Below are positions 1 to 12,403 of a stretch of 64,000 nucleotides of DNA, piece after piece. The notes beneath the pieces are model-generated. The model was given only the letters and a program-made list of their open reading frames with translations, was not told where the DNA came from and did no database searches. Made by a program: the position numbers and the translations under genes. Within the stretch, counting starts at the first letter, position 1, and each line of letters starts with the position of its first letter. The DNA is from Salvia splendens (Eukaryota; Streptophyta; Magnoliopsida; Lamiales; Lamiaceae): contig NC_056032.1 of NCBI RefSeq assembly GCF_004379255.2, positions 27,253,322 to 27,317,321 on the forward strand, written 5' to 3'.

Positions 1-90
1 ACGTGTGGTTAAAATGACTCCACTTTTCCAAACACCCAATACACTTCTAACACTTATTTTTCCTTCAACTCACTTTCCCAAACCTTTGAT

Positions 91-180
91 TTTTCTTTCT
101 TTTCTTCACAACCTTTCTTTCTCTTTCTTTTTCTTTTCTTTTCAACCTTCTTTCTTTTTCTTTTCTTTTCTTTCTTTCTC
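91..180. repeat. CT-rich low-complexity tract
   Basis: A run of ttctttc and ttttctttt units that is almost pure pyrimidine on the plus strand. On the minus strand it would be a purine tract. It may be part of the antisense retroelement relic. Confidence 0.7.
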
Positions 181-710
181 ATAAGCATCCTTTCTAGATT
201 TAGCACACATTTTGAATTTTTATTATTTCACAACTTGCACTTTTCTACTTCTTAGCACACTACTTTTATAACTTTCCACCTTATCTCTCCAATCCCTATA
301 CAAAAGATAATGAAAGCTATAGTGTTTAAGGCTCAAAATTGGCTCCAAAGGGAAAAATTTGAGCACTATGTAAACTTAAGCAGACTACGAGCAAGTTCTA
401 GAAACATATACATGCATGCAGATAAATCACACAAGAAAGAATTTAAGGCTCAAATCTCACAAGGTATAGGCATGATTCAAGGCGAACAAGCAATTAACTA
501 ATTATTCACCTATTCAACAAACCATCAAGCCATACTTAATCAAAGATGAAAAGAATTTAATATCATAGGCAACTCAGTCTAATAGGTCCATACACATGCG
601 TGTTTCTAAAATTCTCCATGTAATGCTCATGACACAATTCACCTCGGGTTTTTTTAAACAAAAGAAAAACAAAACAAAAACCTAAACTTACGGTCCACCA
701 CTTCATCCCC

Positions 711-749
711 CCAAACTTATTTACAACAAAGTGTAAAATAAGTTTGTGG
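711..749. other. Inverted repeat able to form a hairpin
   Basis: The arm ccaaacttatttaca at 711-725 is matched by tgtaaaataagtttgtgg at 732-749, leaving a loop of about 6 bases. Small bulges occur in the stem. It sits in the antisense relic where a 3' untranslated region would be expected. Confidence 0.55.
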
Positions 750-1063
750 AGTAGGTAGGGACGTGAGTAAACTATGTAAACAGAAAACATACCTTAAAAA
801 TTTCGCGTGGAGGCTGGACGGGGCAATAATTCCAAAAAATCAAAAAATTCTGGTTGGAAAACTGTAAATGGGATGCGGTCGCTGGGGGCCCTCCAACGGT
901 CGATGTTGACGAGTCAGAACTTTTCCAGTGAGTGCTTAGCGGGCCGCTGTGTGCACCACAATGGTCGTTAGGAAAAGTCCAGAACCTGTGAAAAATTTAA
1001 TTAACACAAAAACAAAATTAATCTAAAAAATAACTTAAAAACCTAAAGAAAAACTAGAAATAA

Positions 1064-1117
1064 ATGGTTGTGTTGCCTCCCAACAAGCGCTTATTTTTCG
1101 TCTTTAGCTTGACATTC
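1064..1117 (-). other. Gypsy post-pol motif, antisense
   Basis: Reading the minus strand gives GTCAAGCTAAAGACGAAAA followed by AAGCGCTTGTTGGGAGGCAA. This closely matches a sequence recurring downstream of pol in plant Athila-type gypsy elements, with the core AAGCGCTTNTTGGGAGGCAACCC. The assignment rests on remembered family patterns and was not searched. Confidence 0.5.
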
Positions 1118-1961
1118 TTTGAAGCTCATGAGTTATCCCCCATTGTGGGAATTCCTTTGGGATGCCTTGTACCTACAATTTCACAATGTGAGCATAGAAT
1201 AAAGAAAACTATAGTAGGATATAACAAAATATTTGGCAATTCCCCAAACTCGAATCAAATCAAGGTGTAAAAATAATCACATGCAAGACCAAGTAATCTA
1301 CCTTGATTCAAAAATCATCCCCCATCATGATCTCTATCCCCCAATAATTTTCAAGAATTTACAATAATAGACCAAGATCATGCAAAACAATATAAGCTCA
1401 AAAATATACACAAGTCATGCAAGATAAAATAGTCTCACAATGCTATGAACATGAACTATGCATATCAACAATAAAGTCAACGGGGTATTCAAATTTTATC
1501 CACAAAAAGAGGCTATTTCAAGCACACTCAACAATGATACACAAGAATGATTAATTCCAACAAATCTAACTCAACAATTTATCACAAGTATATCACCCCC
1601 CATCAAACTCCAATTCAAACTACCAAAATTTATAGCAACAACAAAGTCATTCAATGGAAGAATTCAAGATCAATACTCAAAAATTACAAGAAGAACGTAC
1701 CTTGCATTGATTAATAGAATCCAAAGAATTTGAGTAGGTGATGTGAAATTGAAGTGTGAGTGTGTGAATAATGTGGAGAAAATAGAATTTAAAGAGAGGG
1801 GAAAAGTTGATGCTAGGGTTAGAAAGTAAAAGAATGAAAGAATGAAAAAAGGAAATATACCTTATATGAAAATGTCGCGTTAGACTCGCCTTAGCGGTCG
1901 CTGACTGCTGTTCCGTTGACCGCTGTGGATGGTCTGTCTTCATCGTTCTTCTCTCGGCGGG

Positions 1962-3403
1962 TGATAAGGCCAATTTCATGCATCGGTTATGGGGTTAAAT
2001 TCTATGATTTCTATGAACTAACACATGTTTTAAGTTTAGGTGCGTAGAGAATCTGCCAGGTCAAGGAAACGGACAAGAAATCTACCAGGCAGAGGAAACC
2101 AAAGGAAAATGGAGTGAAGAAGCCAGCTTGCAACCTGACCCAGGGGATTATGGACGCAGCTGTGAGTAGAAAAACATCTTTTTAAGGAATTTCTAGGAGG
2201 GAAAAATTGACAAATTAGCAGAGAGAGACCCTAGAAGTTCGAGCCTCACCTATAAATAGAGACACAACATGAAGAGAAAAAAAGAGTTCGTCATATTCAC
2301 TTTTCGCTCTTATCTCATCACTTCACATACATATTTCTCTCCGCACTTAGCTTTTACGGGGTAAATTCTGGGAGTTCGTGGTAGCCTAGTTCAATTTCCG
2401 TGGTGTAACACCGTCTTTGTAGAGGGCGAAGATACAATTGCTTATTTTTTATTGTTTTGGGCCGAAACTTCATCGTTTTAGAAGCTCGACGTTTACTATT
2501 TTTGTGTTGAACCTTTAATGCAGTAGTTATGGAAGTTTCTGTTTTCTCTTTAGCTGATTCTGAGGGTTGATTATTGGCTTTTACTGATTTGGATGCTTTT
2601 CATAATCGATGTTTGAATCAGAGTTGAGATCGGGTTGATCAGAGTTGATTTGTTGTCGAATCGGTCGAATCTGAATTACGGAGTATGGGTTTGACGTATC
2701 AGAGTTGGTTTTTGTTGATCTGAGTTGAATTGTTGATCAAAGTTGTGGATCTGAGACGTGATGTTCTGAATTTTGTATGGTTATGGATGTTTACTGTTAT
2801 CTGCTTACTTAGCTCGACCTAGTAGTATAGATCTAGTAATTTTATACTTAATCGTAATGTTTGAAATTGGATCCGAGATTGCTCTGTTTATCATGTTTGA
2901 TGCTATGTTTTCGATTCTGTTTACGTGATTGTTTGGAAAAGAAAAAGGTAGAAGTTAGAAGTCAGATCTGTCACTGGCCGTGTTTACTTTTTGCAGCTTT
3001 TCTGTCGTGTCTATGTATTGTTTAGTTGTTTTCAGAAATCCGTTTACCTGGCCTGGTAGTTAGTTGTTGAATTTCTCTAGTTAAAATTTCATTTTCGTCA
3101 ACCATGCATGAGCACGTACTTTTCCTATTCCCTATGTCTAGTAGATAGGTTAGTTACTTTTCAATTCCTATGAGTCTAGTAGTTAACCCATGAGTTACGT
3201 GGCAGCAGCCAACCCTCCCAAGTCCTCTAAATACTTGCTTACACCTCCATCTCTGTGAGATCGATCCTTACTATCCTATACTAGCCCAACGACACAGCCA
3301 GCTAGTTTAGAGAATTCCTAGGCCTAGCGGTTGAGTGAATCCTCTGGACCTGTTTGATCTGCTAAAACTCATCTCGCACACTACTCTTCAGTTCAGTCTA
3401 TCA
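1962..3403 (+). repeat. Athila 5' LTR
   Basis: 1442 bp starting TGATAAGGCC and ending CTATCA, so bounded by TG and CA, with a primer site two bases downstream. The same start and body recur at 50391-51611 and from 55423. It contains a TATA box near 2251 in the stretch preceding the presumed transcript start. The length fits Athila LTRs. Confidence 0.88.
2251..2258 (+). promoter_or_regulatory. TATA box of the Athila LTR
   Basis: TATAAATA, preceded by a GC-containing stretch and followed by a gagacacaac segment. It is conserved in the 3' LTR at 50647. Position within the LTR suits the U3/R boundary. No activity can be inferred for this old copy. Confidence 0.6.
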
Positions 3404-3405
3404 AA

Positions 3406-3423
3406 TGGCGTCATTGCCGAGGA
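3406..3423 (+). other. Athila primer-binding site
   Basis: TGGCGTCATTGCCGAGGA, two bases after the LTR. It is a near match to the TGGCGCCNTTGCCGGGGA primer site typical of Athila elements, which pairs with a tRNA 3' end (tRNA-Asp in described elements). The mismatches are consistent with decay. Confidence 0.75.
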
Positions 3424-3429
3424 TGGATG

Positions 3430-4979
3430 TGTTGGGGTTTGGAGCCCCTTGCACAGCGGAAGACTTGTACAAACAAATAAATCAGACGTAGGATCTATTT
3501 GACAGATTACGGGATTAATCAATTCACATGTTAACACAAAATTGCATGCTAGAACGCAAATAATTCATGCTCATAGAATATAAATCCTAAACATGAATTC
3601 TACGGAGTTAGCCAATTTACCTCATTGATTCTTCAAAGAATCGTCGATAGCTCGCGCCTTCTCCACGATGATCTTCATTACTAGACCATGGATCTTCTGA
3701 CTGGTGTCCCGAACTGTATTCCGAAATCAGTGTGGGCTGATCTTATCGAAACACTAGGACTCGAATAAAGAAGACAGAACTTTCTCACGGAGGAGGAGCT
3801 GAAGATCTCACGGAGGAAAAATTGAATGAAAAAATCGTCCCCCTCTTAATAATTAGAGTGGGCGAAAATTTTCATAAAAAATTGTGTTTTCTGTCTCCTT
3901 TATTCTCCTATTTATAATAGTTACATATTGTGCCCAGTCAGGGATCTATGGAAGGTTTTGGATATGAGCTCCCCAATTAGCCTTTTACTAATTAAATTGA
4001 ACCCACAATTTAATACAAGCTTATATTGGAATATTACGAGCAGCCACTAAAGACGTAATATTGAACTCCCCATCCAAATCCGAAATTATAAGTAATCCGG
4101 GTTTCCATTTTATTTATTATTTATTTCCCGCGCTTAAGATATAAATGTCCATTAATTAATTAAAGTCTGCTATGGACTTAATTAATTAACATCTTATTAA
4201 TTCCAAGAGTAGACTTAGCAAGAAACACTTATTTATTATTCATAGAGTAATAAAACTCCAACTGGTCAGTTTCCGAATAATAAAACCTTGTTCAAGCTCC
4301 TCTTGAGGACATTATCAAACGAGACTCTCCTCGTGCACGATTCAACATAATAGCAATCCTAGCACCACTAGATAATGATCACCACTACCCAATATATCTG
4401 GATAGTTGGGTGACGAAAAACCCGCACCTTTGTTAAGTCAAAGTAGTAGATACTCAATGTCGTATGCGCAATGCTAACGTATGTAGATTAAGAAATTAAT
4501 TATCAAGACCTCGTCTTTCAGTAGATAGCATAAAGACTCGTCTTGTTGTTAGATCCATTCAGTGCTATACCACACCAACGTCATCTTATTTCAATAAGGC
4601 TTAGAAATAATCAGACTGACATTGCAACCTTTCACGATAGGCAGCCAAAGCCTATCTAGGTTGTGAAATTCTTCTTTTTCTTTTGCAAAGCATTGCATAG
4701 AACCGACTGTAGTTACCTTAAATTGGACGACGCCCACAACCAGTCTACTAAGCAAAAGACTTAGGTTTCGTTTACTTCTTATGCATTTAAATGTTTATAA
4801 AACATCTTATAAACGCACAAGCAAACACAATGTGATAATATACTGATTCTATTCGTGCGAAATGCTCGAATAATACTGAATCGGGTCAAATGTGGATTGT
4901 AGAGTTTTTCCGTACACAAGCAAGATTCTATTCGTGCGAACTCGCTAGAAACATGCTTTTCAGTATACTAAACCTAACA
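3430..4979 (-). repeat. Copia-1 3' LTR
   Basis: 1550 bp, starting TGTTGGGG and ending CCTAACA on the plus strand, i.e. TGTTAGG to CCCCAACA in element sense. It matches 10766-12314 along its full length. The adjoining plus-strand bases atctcccactt read AAGTGGGAGAT on the minus strand, the polypurine tract that primes plus-strand synthesis in this family. Confidence 0.9.
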
Positions 4980-7924
4980 ATCTCCCACTTATACTCAAAA
5001 CATGCTTTCGAGTATACCCACTGCCAAAAACTCTCCCACTTATACACAAAGCAGGTATTGGAGCTAGATATATCGAACTACCATTCATTTCACATCATGT
5101 TTGAAACATGTTGCCACAAAGGCATTTTTCTGTGAAAAATCTGCTTGGTTGTTCTCTGATAATATCTTTTGCGTCACTATGTCTTTGCTGCGTACTTGAT
5201 CTTTAATTAATTTCATCTCTCTATGTGATTGTTTAGCTTATGATCTCGTGTTCCTCTTGAGTTAGCCTTTGCTAGAGTAAAAATACTCATAGGTATACTC
5301 AAACTTACGATCAAAGCTACTAAGAGTATACTCCTAATGTAAACACATAAACCGAGGATGACTTACTCGATCACTGATTAGTCATAAGACTTAGTCAGTG
5401 TAACCCTAAGGACATTACATGAATGACTGGTAAACTAGAATATAGCGATTAGTCTTTCTCAAGTACTATGGTATATTCATTACCTCAATCAAAGTCCTTT
5501 GTCATGGTTAATATGATATATACTTGCTATGCAAAAGCACAACTAATATCAAACTTAGTACACATCATAGCATACATGAGACATCAATCTGCAGAACTAG
5601 TCTCATAATTCTTGTTCTCACTAAGCGTCAAACGACACTTGACTAGAGACAAGACAATTCCATCTTGAAAGGTAGAAACCTTTGGATGGAAATTCTAATG
5701 CTAAAATGTTCCAAGCTATGTGTAGATATAAGATTCCTAAGAGAATCTCAACATTCTTTCTAGCAATCTTAATTACTTTAGATTCTTAGAATGTAATTAG
5801 TTTCTCTATAATCCTTTATCTTAAACTGGGTAGACAACCAGTTTCCTACGCTAGATGCCAATCTTAGTTGTTTGCAACTTTTGTAGATTTCATCATCGTA
5901 GAGTACCAATAATACCATATTTAATGCACTTTCAACTTCCTTGTACTTACTACACACTTAAAGAGCACATGTCAAATTCCAAACATTTGACAATCTCGAC
6001 AAAACACTTATCTCTGATTTAGATGCTTGCCTAAGACCACAAAGGTCTTCATAAGCTTCCAATCATGTGTTTCTTGCCCTCTATTACATACCTATTAGGA
6101 TGTTCCATGTAGATGATTTCTTCAAGACTTCTATTAATAGAAAGCTGTCTTAACAATCATGATACATATATTCTAATTATGTAAGTGCTGATAGACAATA
6201 GGATCGAACAAATCTTGGCACAACGACAATGAGAAGATGATATTTCTCTTTGGGCATAGCCCATTGTCATTGTCTAGCCATTTGAGATCCACATTTACAC
6301 TTGCAAATGTACTAGCTCCCACTGACTGACACAGCCTGTAGGTAGTTTTGCAAGTCTTGTAAAACATGTTGTCTATCTAAGATTGTAGTTTGGAATCTAT
6401 CACCTTTCCAAGGATGAATATCCAAATGAACCAATTATAGATTGTAGTTAAAGGGATTATGTTCAGGTTAATCTAAGACCGAGTCTTTCGACACTCTTAG
6501 ACCCATGAACTTGTTATGTTCCTAGGAACGCTCCCACTACGACATGGTTCATACAATCTTAGGTGTTGAAGTTGATTTTATTAGTGCAAAAGTTTCCAAT
6601 GGTATGACTCCTTGGTAATGTGGAAAATTCGATATCCCTCTTTGTCCTGAGAGTTATCACGTTGTTAGGCTTTTAGTTCCTCTCTTGATCTTCATACAAG
6701 AGTTCTATCTTTGAAGATTACAGAACTTATAATCTTACATCATTTGGGACAACCTTAAAACATGTCTGATCAATACTCAACTCCAATTACTTGGATACCT
6801 TTCCAACATGCATTGGAATAACATTACACCTTGAGATGTGCTAGACTAGAGTCGCTCTAGTCCACAACTCGTGTTTTGTAGAAGGTACTGATGATGGCAG
6901 TCTCTTTAAGGTGTATCTCGTTATATCTAACGCTTATCCCATCAATGATAAGATTTTCATGAGTACAACTCATCACTTGATCAAACTTGTCTTAGAAAGA
7001 CTTCGATTCGTTCTTACATAACTATCCCATTCTTGAAAGAATGCTTGGATTCGTTAATGGAGATTAGACTCCCACTACTGATCATAACCCATTGCTCGTC
7101 TTCTTATGGTGTAAACCATTAAGACTAGCTAGTCTTTCTATGTCGCACTTGTATAAGTTTTCTGAATCATAGAATTCTAACTCATAGTGCATCAGATAGA
7201 CATTCTTGACTTTCAAGCTATTTAACAAACAAATTGTTAAAAACTTGATAGTCTAGATCAGTTTGAACAATAACTAAGTATTTTCTTGGCCTTAAGACTA
7301 AGAGCCATAAACACTTTATCATTCATTGTTTAAGAAGTCGATGTGTTGTTTATTACTCAATCTTGTTGCATCTATATTGTTTCAATACTATGATGCCTTA
7401 AACATCAACCATAAAACAATAGTTGAGCATTAAAAGCTCCCACTGCAACAAAATCCTAACTGGATCAAGATCTCTTACTTAGAAGTTGCATTGTCATGTA
7501 AGTCATTGTCCTTCTGTAAAAGAGGTCAATCCAACTTACAGAGCATCTTCACTCGCTTTAGACAAACTTTGATGACAATTCAGGCTCTCCCATTTCCATA
7601 TCTAGTCTTTTGTTCAAATGAACTAGGACTTAGAAGAAAAAAAAAATGCAGCCTTCATGAATTCGTCATCTATCATGTTACTTTCCTCTAACAGTAATAT
7701 AACGACTAATATTCTGAAGGTTTTCTACTTTTCAGTTAAACCTTCTTGTAGTCATTTCTTATTACTTTAGGCGATGACTTTAGTCAGAAAACTATTTGAG
7801 TGATCAAAAGATTCCTCAAAACATTCTGTCCCTCTAGGATATTCCAATAGAATCATCTTGACAGATTCTATTGATATCCAACTTTCATCGTCACTAACCA
7901 AGACTTGTCGTGCTACTTAAAAGA
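4980..7924 (-). pseudogene. Copia-1 decayed pol region
   Basis: This stretch aligns by eye, as reverse complement, with the pol relic of copia-2 (38011-41140), for example at recurrent strings around 5400-6900. No reading frame longer than about 65 codons survives and stops occur in all frames. Since copia-2 shows RT and RNase H traces in the equivalent place, I infer that integrase, RT and RNase H coding has decayed here. The family may now be propagated only in trans, or this copy may simply be old. Confidence 0.6.
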
Positions 7925-8135
7925 AAATAGTCTGACCTTATTCCTCAAAGAACTTGTCAAGTACATGCAAAAAGCATTCTCGAACAATCTTCGTAGAATT
8001 ATGTCGAGGAAATGGAGGACATGAATTATTGAGTATAAACTCCCAGTTTTAGCGATGAGAATCTTATCCATTTACATTTCCAGTCCACATAATTTTGGCA
8101 TTCGAGTTTATTCCATTACGATCGCAGACAAAATA
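7925..8135 (-). pseudogene. Copia-1 gag relic
   Basis: On the minus strand near 8060-8120 the sequence corresponds to the start of the copia-2 gag (37769 onward), including a stretch for QNYVDWK-like residues (aaaattatgtggactggaaa). It is interrupted by stops and has lost its clear start codon. Copia gag forms the capsid; this one cannot. Confidence 0.6.
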
Positions 8136-8256
8136 TGAATGACATAATGAAGATTTGGCAAATAAACTTATTATCACATACTTATGCTCAATACATAATC
8201 GCAAATAACCACAAAACAATTATGTATCTTGCAACTGTAAAATTAAAATTTTGTAC

Positions 8257-8638
8257 CCTCCAGAGGAAGTCAATACACATTAAAATCTTACAATTTTACT
8301 GGTCACAACACCGACGAATAGTCCATAGACCACAGAGTGGCATGGCCGCCTAATGTTGCCTAAGCAAGACCACCGAATTTAGCATTACAGAGTCTCATTT
8401 CTACAACACACTCCCATAACAATGCTCATGTGCTGCTAACAAGATCAAGCTATCTCATAAATTCTGTGTGAACTTCTGAATCTCGCAGTTTCTTAGGATT
8501 ATTGTCCCCACAGAGCAGGTGGCGATAATATTGGAAACCACATTCTAGTTCATACTATTTATTTTCGAGAAATCCGCCCTCATGAACTCGCTATTTCTTA
8601 GGATTATTGTCCCCACAGAGCAGGTGGCGATAATATTA
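8257..8638 (-). other. Hairpin series in the copia-1 leader
   Basis: Short inverted repeats with GTGG/CCAC or GAGG/CCTC stems occur at 8257-8266, 8330-8340, 8506-8522 and 8611-8627. The last two lie in a direct repeat of about 46 bp (8490-8535 and 8594-8638). These correspond in order to four of the five hairpins in the copia-2 leader (37275-37646). Function is unknown; packaging, dimerisation or translation control of the genomic RNA is conceivable. Confidence 0.6.
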
Positions 8639-8719
8639 GAAAAAAGCTTCATAAATTGCAGACCAATTGATGGAGACCATATACAACGCACTTGTTGTAA
8701 TTATCGCTTAGATATTTTA

Positions 8720-9870
8720 TATGGTTTTTGCATAATTATCACATAAGCAGATAAAACAGATAATCCACTTACAAAGATAAACACCAAATAAACAGATAAA
8801 TCCATTTAATGCATGACATTTAAACACACTGGATAATTAATGATAATTACTTAATCTAGTCAAGGGAGAATCAATTAAATAATTATGTTTTATCTTGGAT
8901 AATTATTATCCTTAATCATTTAGGATTTATCAAGATAGTGTTAACTATCTAAATCCATTTAGGATCATTCTAGATTTTATTTTGATAAAATCAAATCCTT
9001 TAATTCAAGATAACGTTGATCTAGGATTGTCATTATTTAAATCATTCTAGAATATTACTAGACAGAAACGATTCCATCATAATCCATACGATAAATAAAA
9101 TCCAACCAACCAAGATTTATACAAATCTTAATTCTATTTAGAATAGATATCTAGAATATATCATACATTACTTAGGATTTCTTAGATAAATAAGTTTATC
9201 TAAATCCAATTAAATAAGGATTTTCTTATATATTATCTTTATCCTAATCTATCTAGGATATAAATCCAAAAGATAAGGATAATCTTGGATTAATACTTAT
9301 TTTAATCCATCTAAGATTTGTCTTAATAGAATTAAATCTATTCAAATCCATAGGATAAAATTAATATAAATCTTTATCATAATTCATCTAGGATTTATCT
9401 TGGAGTAAATCCATATAAATCCATAGAATAAGATAACATTATATTATAATTATTCAAATCTATCTGAGATTTATCTAGGAACAAATCCATATAAATCTAT
9501 AAGATAAGAATGAAATATTATATTATTCCTATCCAAATCCATCTAGAATTTATCTATGAATAAATTCATATAAATTCATATGATAAGAATAAAATAATAT
9601 TATCATTATCTAAATCCAACTAGGATTCATCTAGGAATAAATCCATTTAAATCCATAAGATATAGATAAAAATTTAGATTATTATTTTCTAAATATAACT
9701 AGAATTTATCTAGGAATAAAATCCATATAAATCCATTTAATAAGGAAATAATCTAATTAATCCATGATTTGATACCAAATCAAATCTCATATAATATATA
9801 AAATTCACAAAAGATATATTCAAATCTTATTTACATATTCATCTTAAATTATTTCCAAAATTGAATCTAA
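8720..9870 (-). repeat. AT-rich degenerate repeat of the copia-1 leader
   Basis: About 1.15 kb made of loosely repeated units built on aaatccatataaatcc, gataagaataa and atctaggattt, each unit roughly 70-90 bp and strongly diverged. The same kind of sequence lies at the equivalent place in copia-2 (about 35990-37160). No coding capacity is seen on either strand. Confidence 0.65.
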
Positions 9871-9889
9871 GGATTTGGAAATCCTAATC

Positions 9890-10380
9890 AAATTTGGAAA
9901 GCGAAGTCACGGAACGAGGCGATGCGACGTCAAACTCGAGTCTGGGAAGCTGCCCTTGAAGGACTCCCACTCGAATCACAGCCGCTGCTCTCCATCGCGG
10001 TCGGCGCTGCACTGCGGGATACCGCCGCTGCCCGATCGCCGCTGCTGCTGCGCAGCCACCTTGATGGTGCTGCTGCTGCCTCGTTTCCCCACTGCCACGT
10101 CTCAGCCACTGCTCCATCGCTGCTGCACGCACGCCGCTCAGCTGCTGCGACGACAGCTTCCTCCGAGCCCGGGATCTGCCCAAGATGGGCTGCCACTCGA
10201 AAAACTGTCTCCGTCGGCGACCTGCTGCTGCGCGGTGCTGCGACGCCCCCGGCAGCCAAGAACCGCCGCTGTTCGTCGCACAACCGGCCTGCAGCTGCAT
10301 TGTCGTCACTTGAGCGACGTCGTCGTCTCTGTAGTGGCTGCGACAACAACTGCCTTTTCCACCTAACTGATCTGCCCACG
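9890..10380 (-). other. GC-rich CAG/CTG-type island in the copia-1 leader
   Basis: About 490 bp of very GC-rich sequence full of gctgctg and gccgcc strings, in sharp contrast to the AT-rich repeat beside it. Several frames on both strands are open, which follows from the scarcity of A and T and is not good evidence of a gene. The equivalent island in copia-2 holds the PPR capture. Its origin, either captured host exon sequence or expanded trinucleotides, is not clear. Confidence 0.6.
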
Positions 10381-10751
10381 CCGCCTTTTGCTAGAAAACT
10401 TCCTAGCCATTCCGAACAGAAACAGCCGTGTCCTTCCCGTGAAACATGACGAGAATCATTCCATTCACGAAGGCGAATTGTTTTCCACCGTCCAAGATCA
10501 TGTAATTGTCAAAAATTTGCGGCGCCCCAAGAATAAATCAAAGACATGGTGGATGAATTATAAAGTTGGGTTCTGGAGAAATAATTCTCCCAATTCGTTG
10601 AATTTGGGCAGATCACGTAGCTATCGACGAAAATATTCTAGCTTTTCGAACTATGCATATTATAAATCATATAACAAGCAACGAAAAACAGATACGTTCG
10701 TGCAATTCACATAACATGAAATTAATCCACATAATCAGAGCCAAAAAATTG

Positions 10752-10763
10752 GCTCTGATACCA
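10752..10763 (-). other. Copia-1 primer-binding site
   Basis: The plus strand reads gctctgatacca, i.e. TGGTATCAGAGC on the minus strand, two bases from the LTR. This is the standard site complementary to the initiator tRNA-Met 3' end in plant copia elements. Confidence 0.9.
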
Positions 10764-10765
10764 AT

Positions 10766-12314
10766 TGTTGGGGTTTGGAGCCCCTTGCACAGCGGAAGAC
10801 TTGTACAAACAAATAAATCAGACGTAGGATCTATTTGACAGATTACGGGATTAATCAATTCACATGTTAACACAAAATTGCATGCTAGGACGCAAATAAT
10901 TCATGCTCATAGAATATAAATCCTAAACATGAATTCTACGGAGTTAGCCAATTTACCTCGTTGATTCTCCAAAGAATCGTCGATAGCTCGCGCCTTCTTC
11001 ACGATGATCTTCATTACTAGACCACGGATCTTCTGACTGGTGTCCCGAACTGTATTCCGAAATCAATGTGAGCTGATCTTATCGAAACACTAGGACTCGA
11101 ATAAAGAAGACAGAACTTTCTCACGGAGGTGGAGCTGAAGATCTCACGGAGGAGAAATTCAATGAAAAAATCGTCCCCCTCTTAATAATTAGAGTGGGCG
11201 AAAATTTTCATAAAAAATTATGTTTTCTGTCTCCTTTACTCTCCTATTTATAATAGTTACATATTGTGCCCAGTCAGGGATCTATGGAAGGTTTTGGATA
11301 CGGGCTCCCCAATTAGCCTTTTACTAATTAAATTGGACCCACAATTTAATACAAGCTTATATTGGAATATTACGAGCAGCCACTACAGACGTAATATTGA
11401 ACTCCCCATCCAAATCCGAAATTATAAGTAATCCGGGTTTCCATTTTATTTATTATTTATTTACCGCGCTTAAGATATAAATGTCCATTAATTAATTAAA
11501 GTCTGCTATGGACTTAATTAATTAACATCTTATTAATTCCAAGAGTAGACTTAGCAAGAAACACTTATTTATTATTCATAGAGTAATAAAACTCCAACTG
11601 GCCAGTTTCCGAATAATAAAACCTTGTTCAAGCTCCTCTTGAGCACATTATCAAACGAGACTCTCCTCGTGCACGATTCAACATAATAACAATCCTAGCA
11701 CCACTAGATAATGATCACCACTACCCAATATACCTGGATCGTTGGGTGACGAAAACCCGCACCTTTGGTAAGTCAAAGTAGTAGATACTCAATGTCGTAT
11801 GCTCAATGCTAACGTATGTAGATTAAGAAATTAATCATCAAGACCTCGTCTTTCAGTAGATAGCATAAAGACTCGTCTTGTTGTTAGATCCATTCAGTGC
11901 TATACCACACCAACGTCATCTTATTTCAATAAGGCTTAGAAATAATCGGACTGACATTGCAACCTTTCACGATAGGTAGCCAAAGCCTATCTAGGTTGTG
12001 AAATTCTTCTTTTTATTTTGCAAAGCATTGCATAGAACCGACTGTAGTTACCTTAAAGTGGACAACGCCCACAACCAGTCTACTAAGCAAAAGACTTAGG
12101 CTTTGTTTACTTCTTATGCATTTAAATGTTTATAAAACATCTTATAAACGCACAAGCAAACACAATGTGATAATATACTGATTCTATTCGTGCGAAATGC
12201 TCGAATAATACTGAATCGGGTCAAAAGTGGATTGTAGAATTTTTCCGTACACAAGCAAGATTCTATTCATGCGAACTCGCTCGAAACATGCTTTTCAGTA
12301 TACTAAACCAAACA
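10766..12314 (-). repeat. Copia-1 5' LTR
   Basis: 1549 bp, matching 3430-4979. It is bounded by TG and CA and followed at 12315 by the target duplication ggatg. An upstream TATA is less clear than in copia-2. Confidence 0.9.
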
Positions 12315-12403
12315 GGATGGTGTATTTTATGTTTGTGTTTAGATTGATTTGGTGTATATAGTTTTTGATCTGTTTTTATTTTCTTCTTTTTCATTTTCAG
12401 TTT
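12315..12403 (+). other. Athila leader resuming after copia-1
   Basis: It begins with the second copy of the target duplication ggatg and runs to a pyrimidine tract ending in cag just before the gag start at 12404, which resembles a splice acceptor. No gene is present in these 89 bases. Confidence 0.6.

Larger units (their letters stand above)
1..1961 (-). other. Antisense relic of another retroelement (left flank of the Athila element)
   Basis: No usable reading frame is present; the short ORFs here are unremarkable. The stretch contains a pyrimidine-rich tract, a hairpin, and, on the minus strand, a motif usually found just downstream of pol in plant gypsy elements (listed separately). The stretch around 700-720 reads on the minus strand as a run AAGTTTGGGGGGATGAAG, of the kind seen near the 3' end of Athila-like elements. 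Two similar GC-rich patches containing gcggtcgctg occur near 875 and 1889. I infer a decayed 3' portion of a second gypsy element in the opposite orientation to the main Athila element; its family is not proven. Confidence 0.4.
3430..12314 (-). mobile_element. Copia-1: complete but non-coding Ty1/copia element
   Basis: 8885 bp with two LTRs (3430-4979 and 10766-12314), a tRNA-Met-type primer site next to the right LTR and a purine tract next to the left LTR, so it lies on the minus strand. It is flanked on both sides by the exact 5-bp target duplication ggatg (3425-3429 and 12315-12319). It inserted into the Athila leader just after the Athila primer site. The interior has an unusual leader (GC-rich island, AT-rich repeats, hairpins) and only decayed gag and pol. 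The two LTRs differ at scattered sites, giving moderate age. Confidence 0.9.

Noticed and set aside
310..501. 63-codon ORF near the left edge
   Set aside because: Low complexity of K, Q and S, no homology recognised, and it lies in an antisense relic.
9875..10449. Overlapping long ORFs in several frames on both strands
   Set aside because: They follow from the GC-rich CAG/CTG composition; no domain, and the frames contradict one another. Kept only as the GC-rich island.
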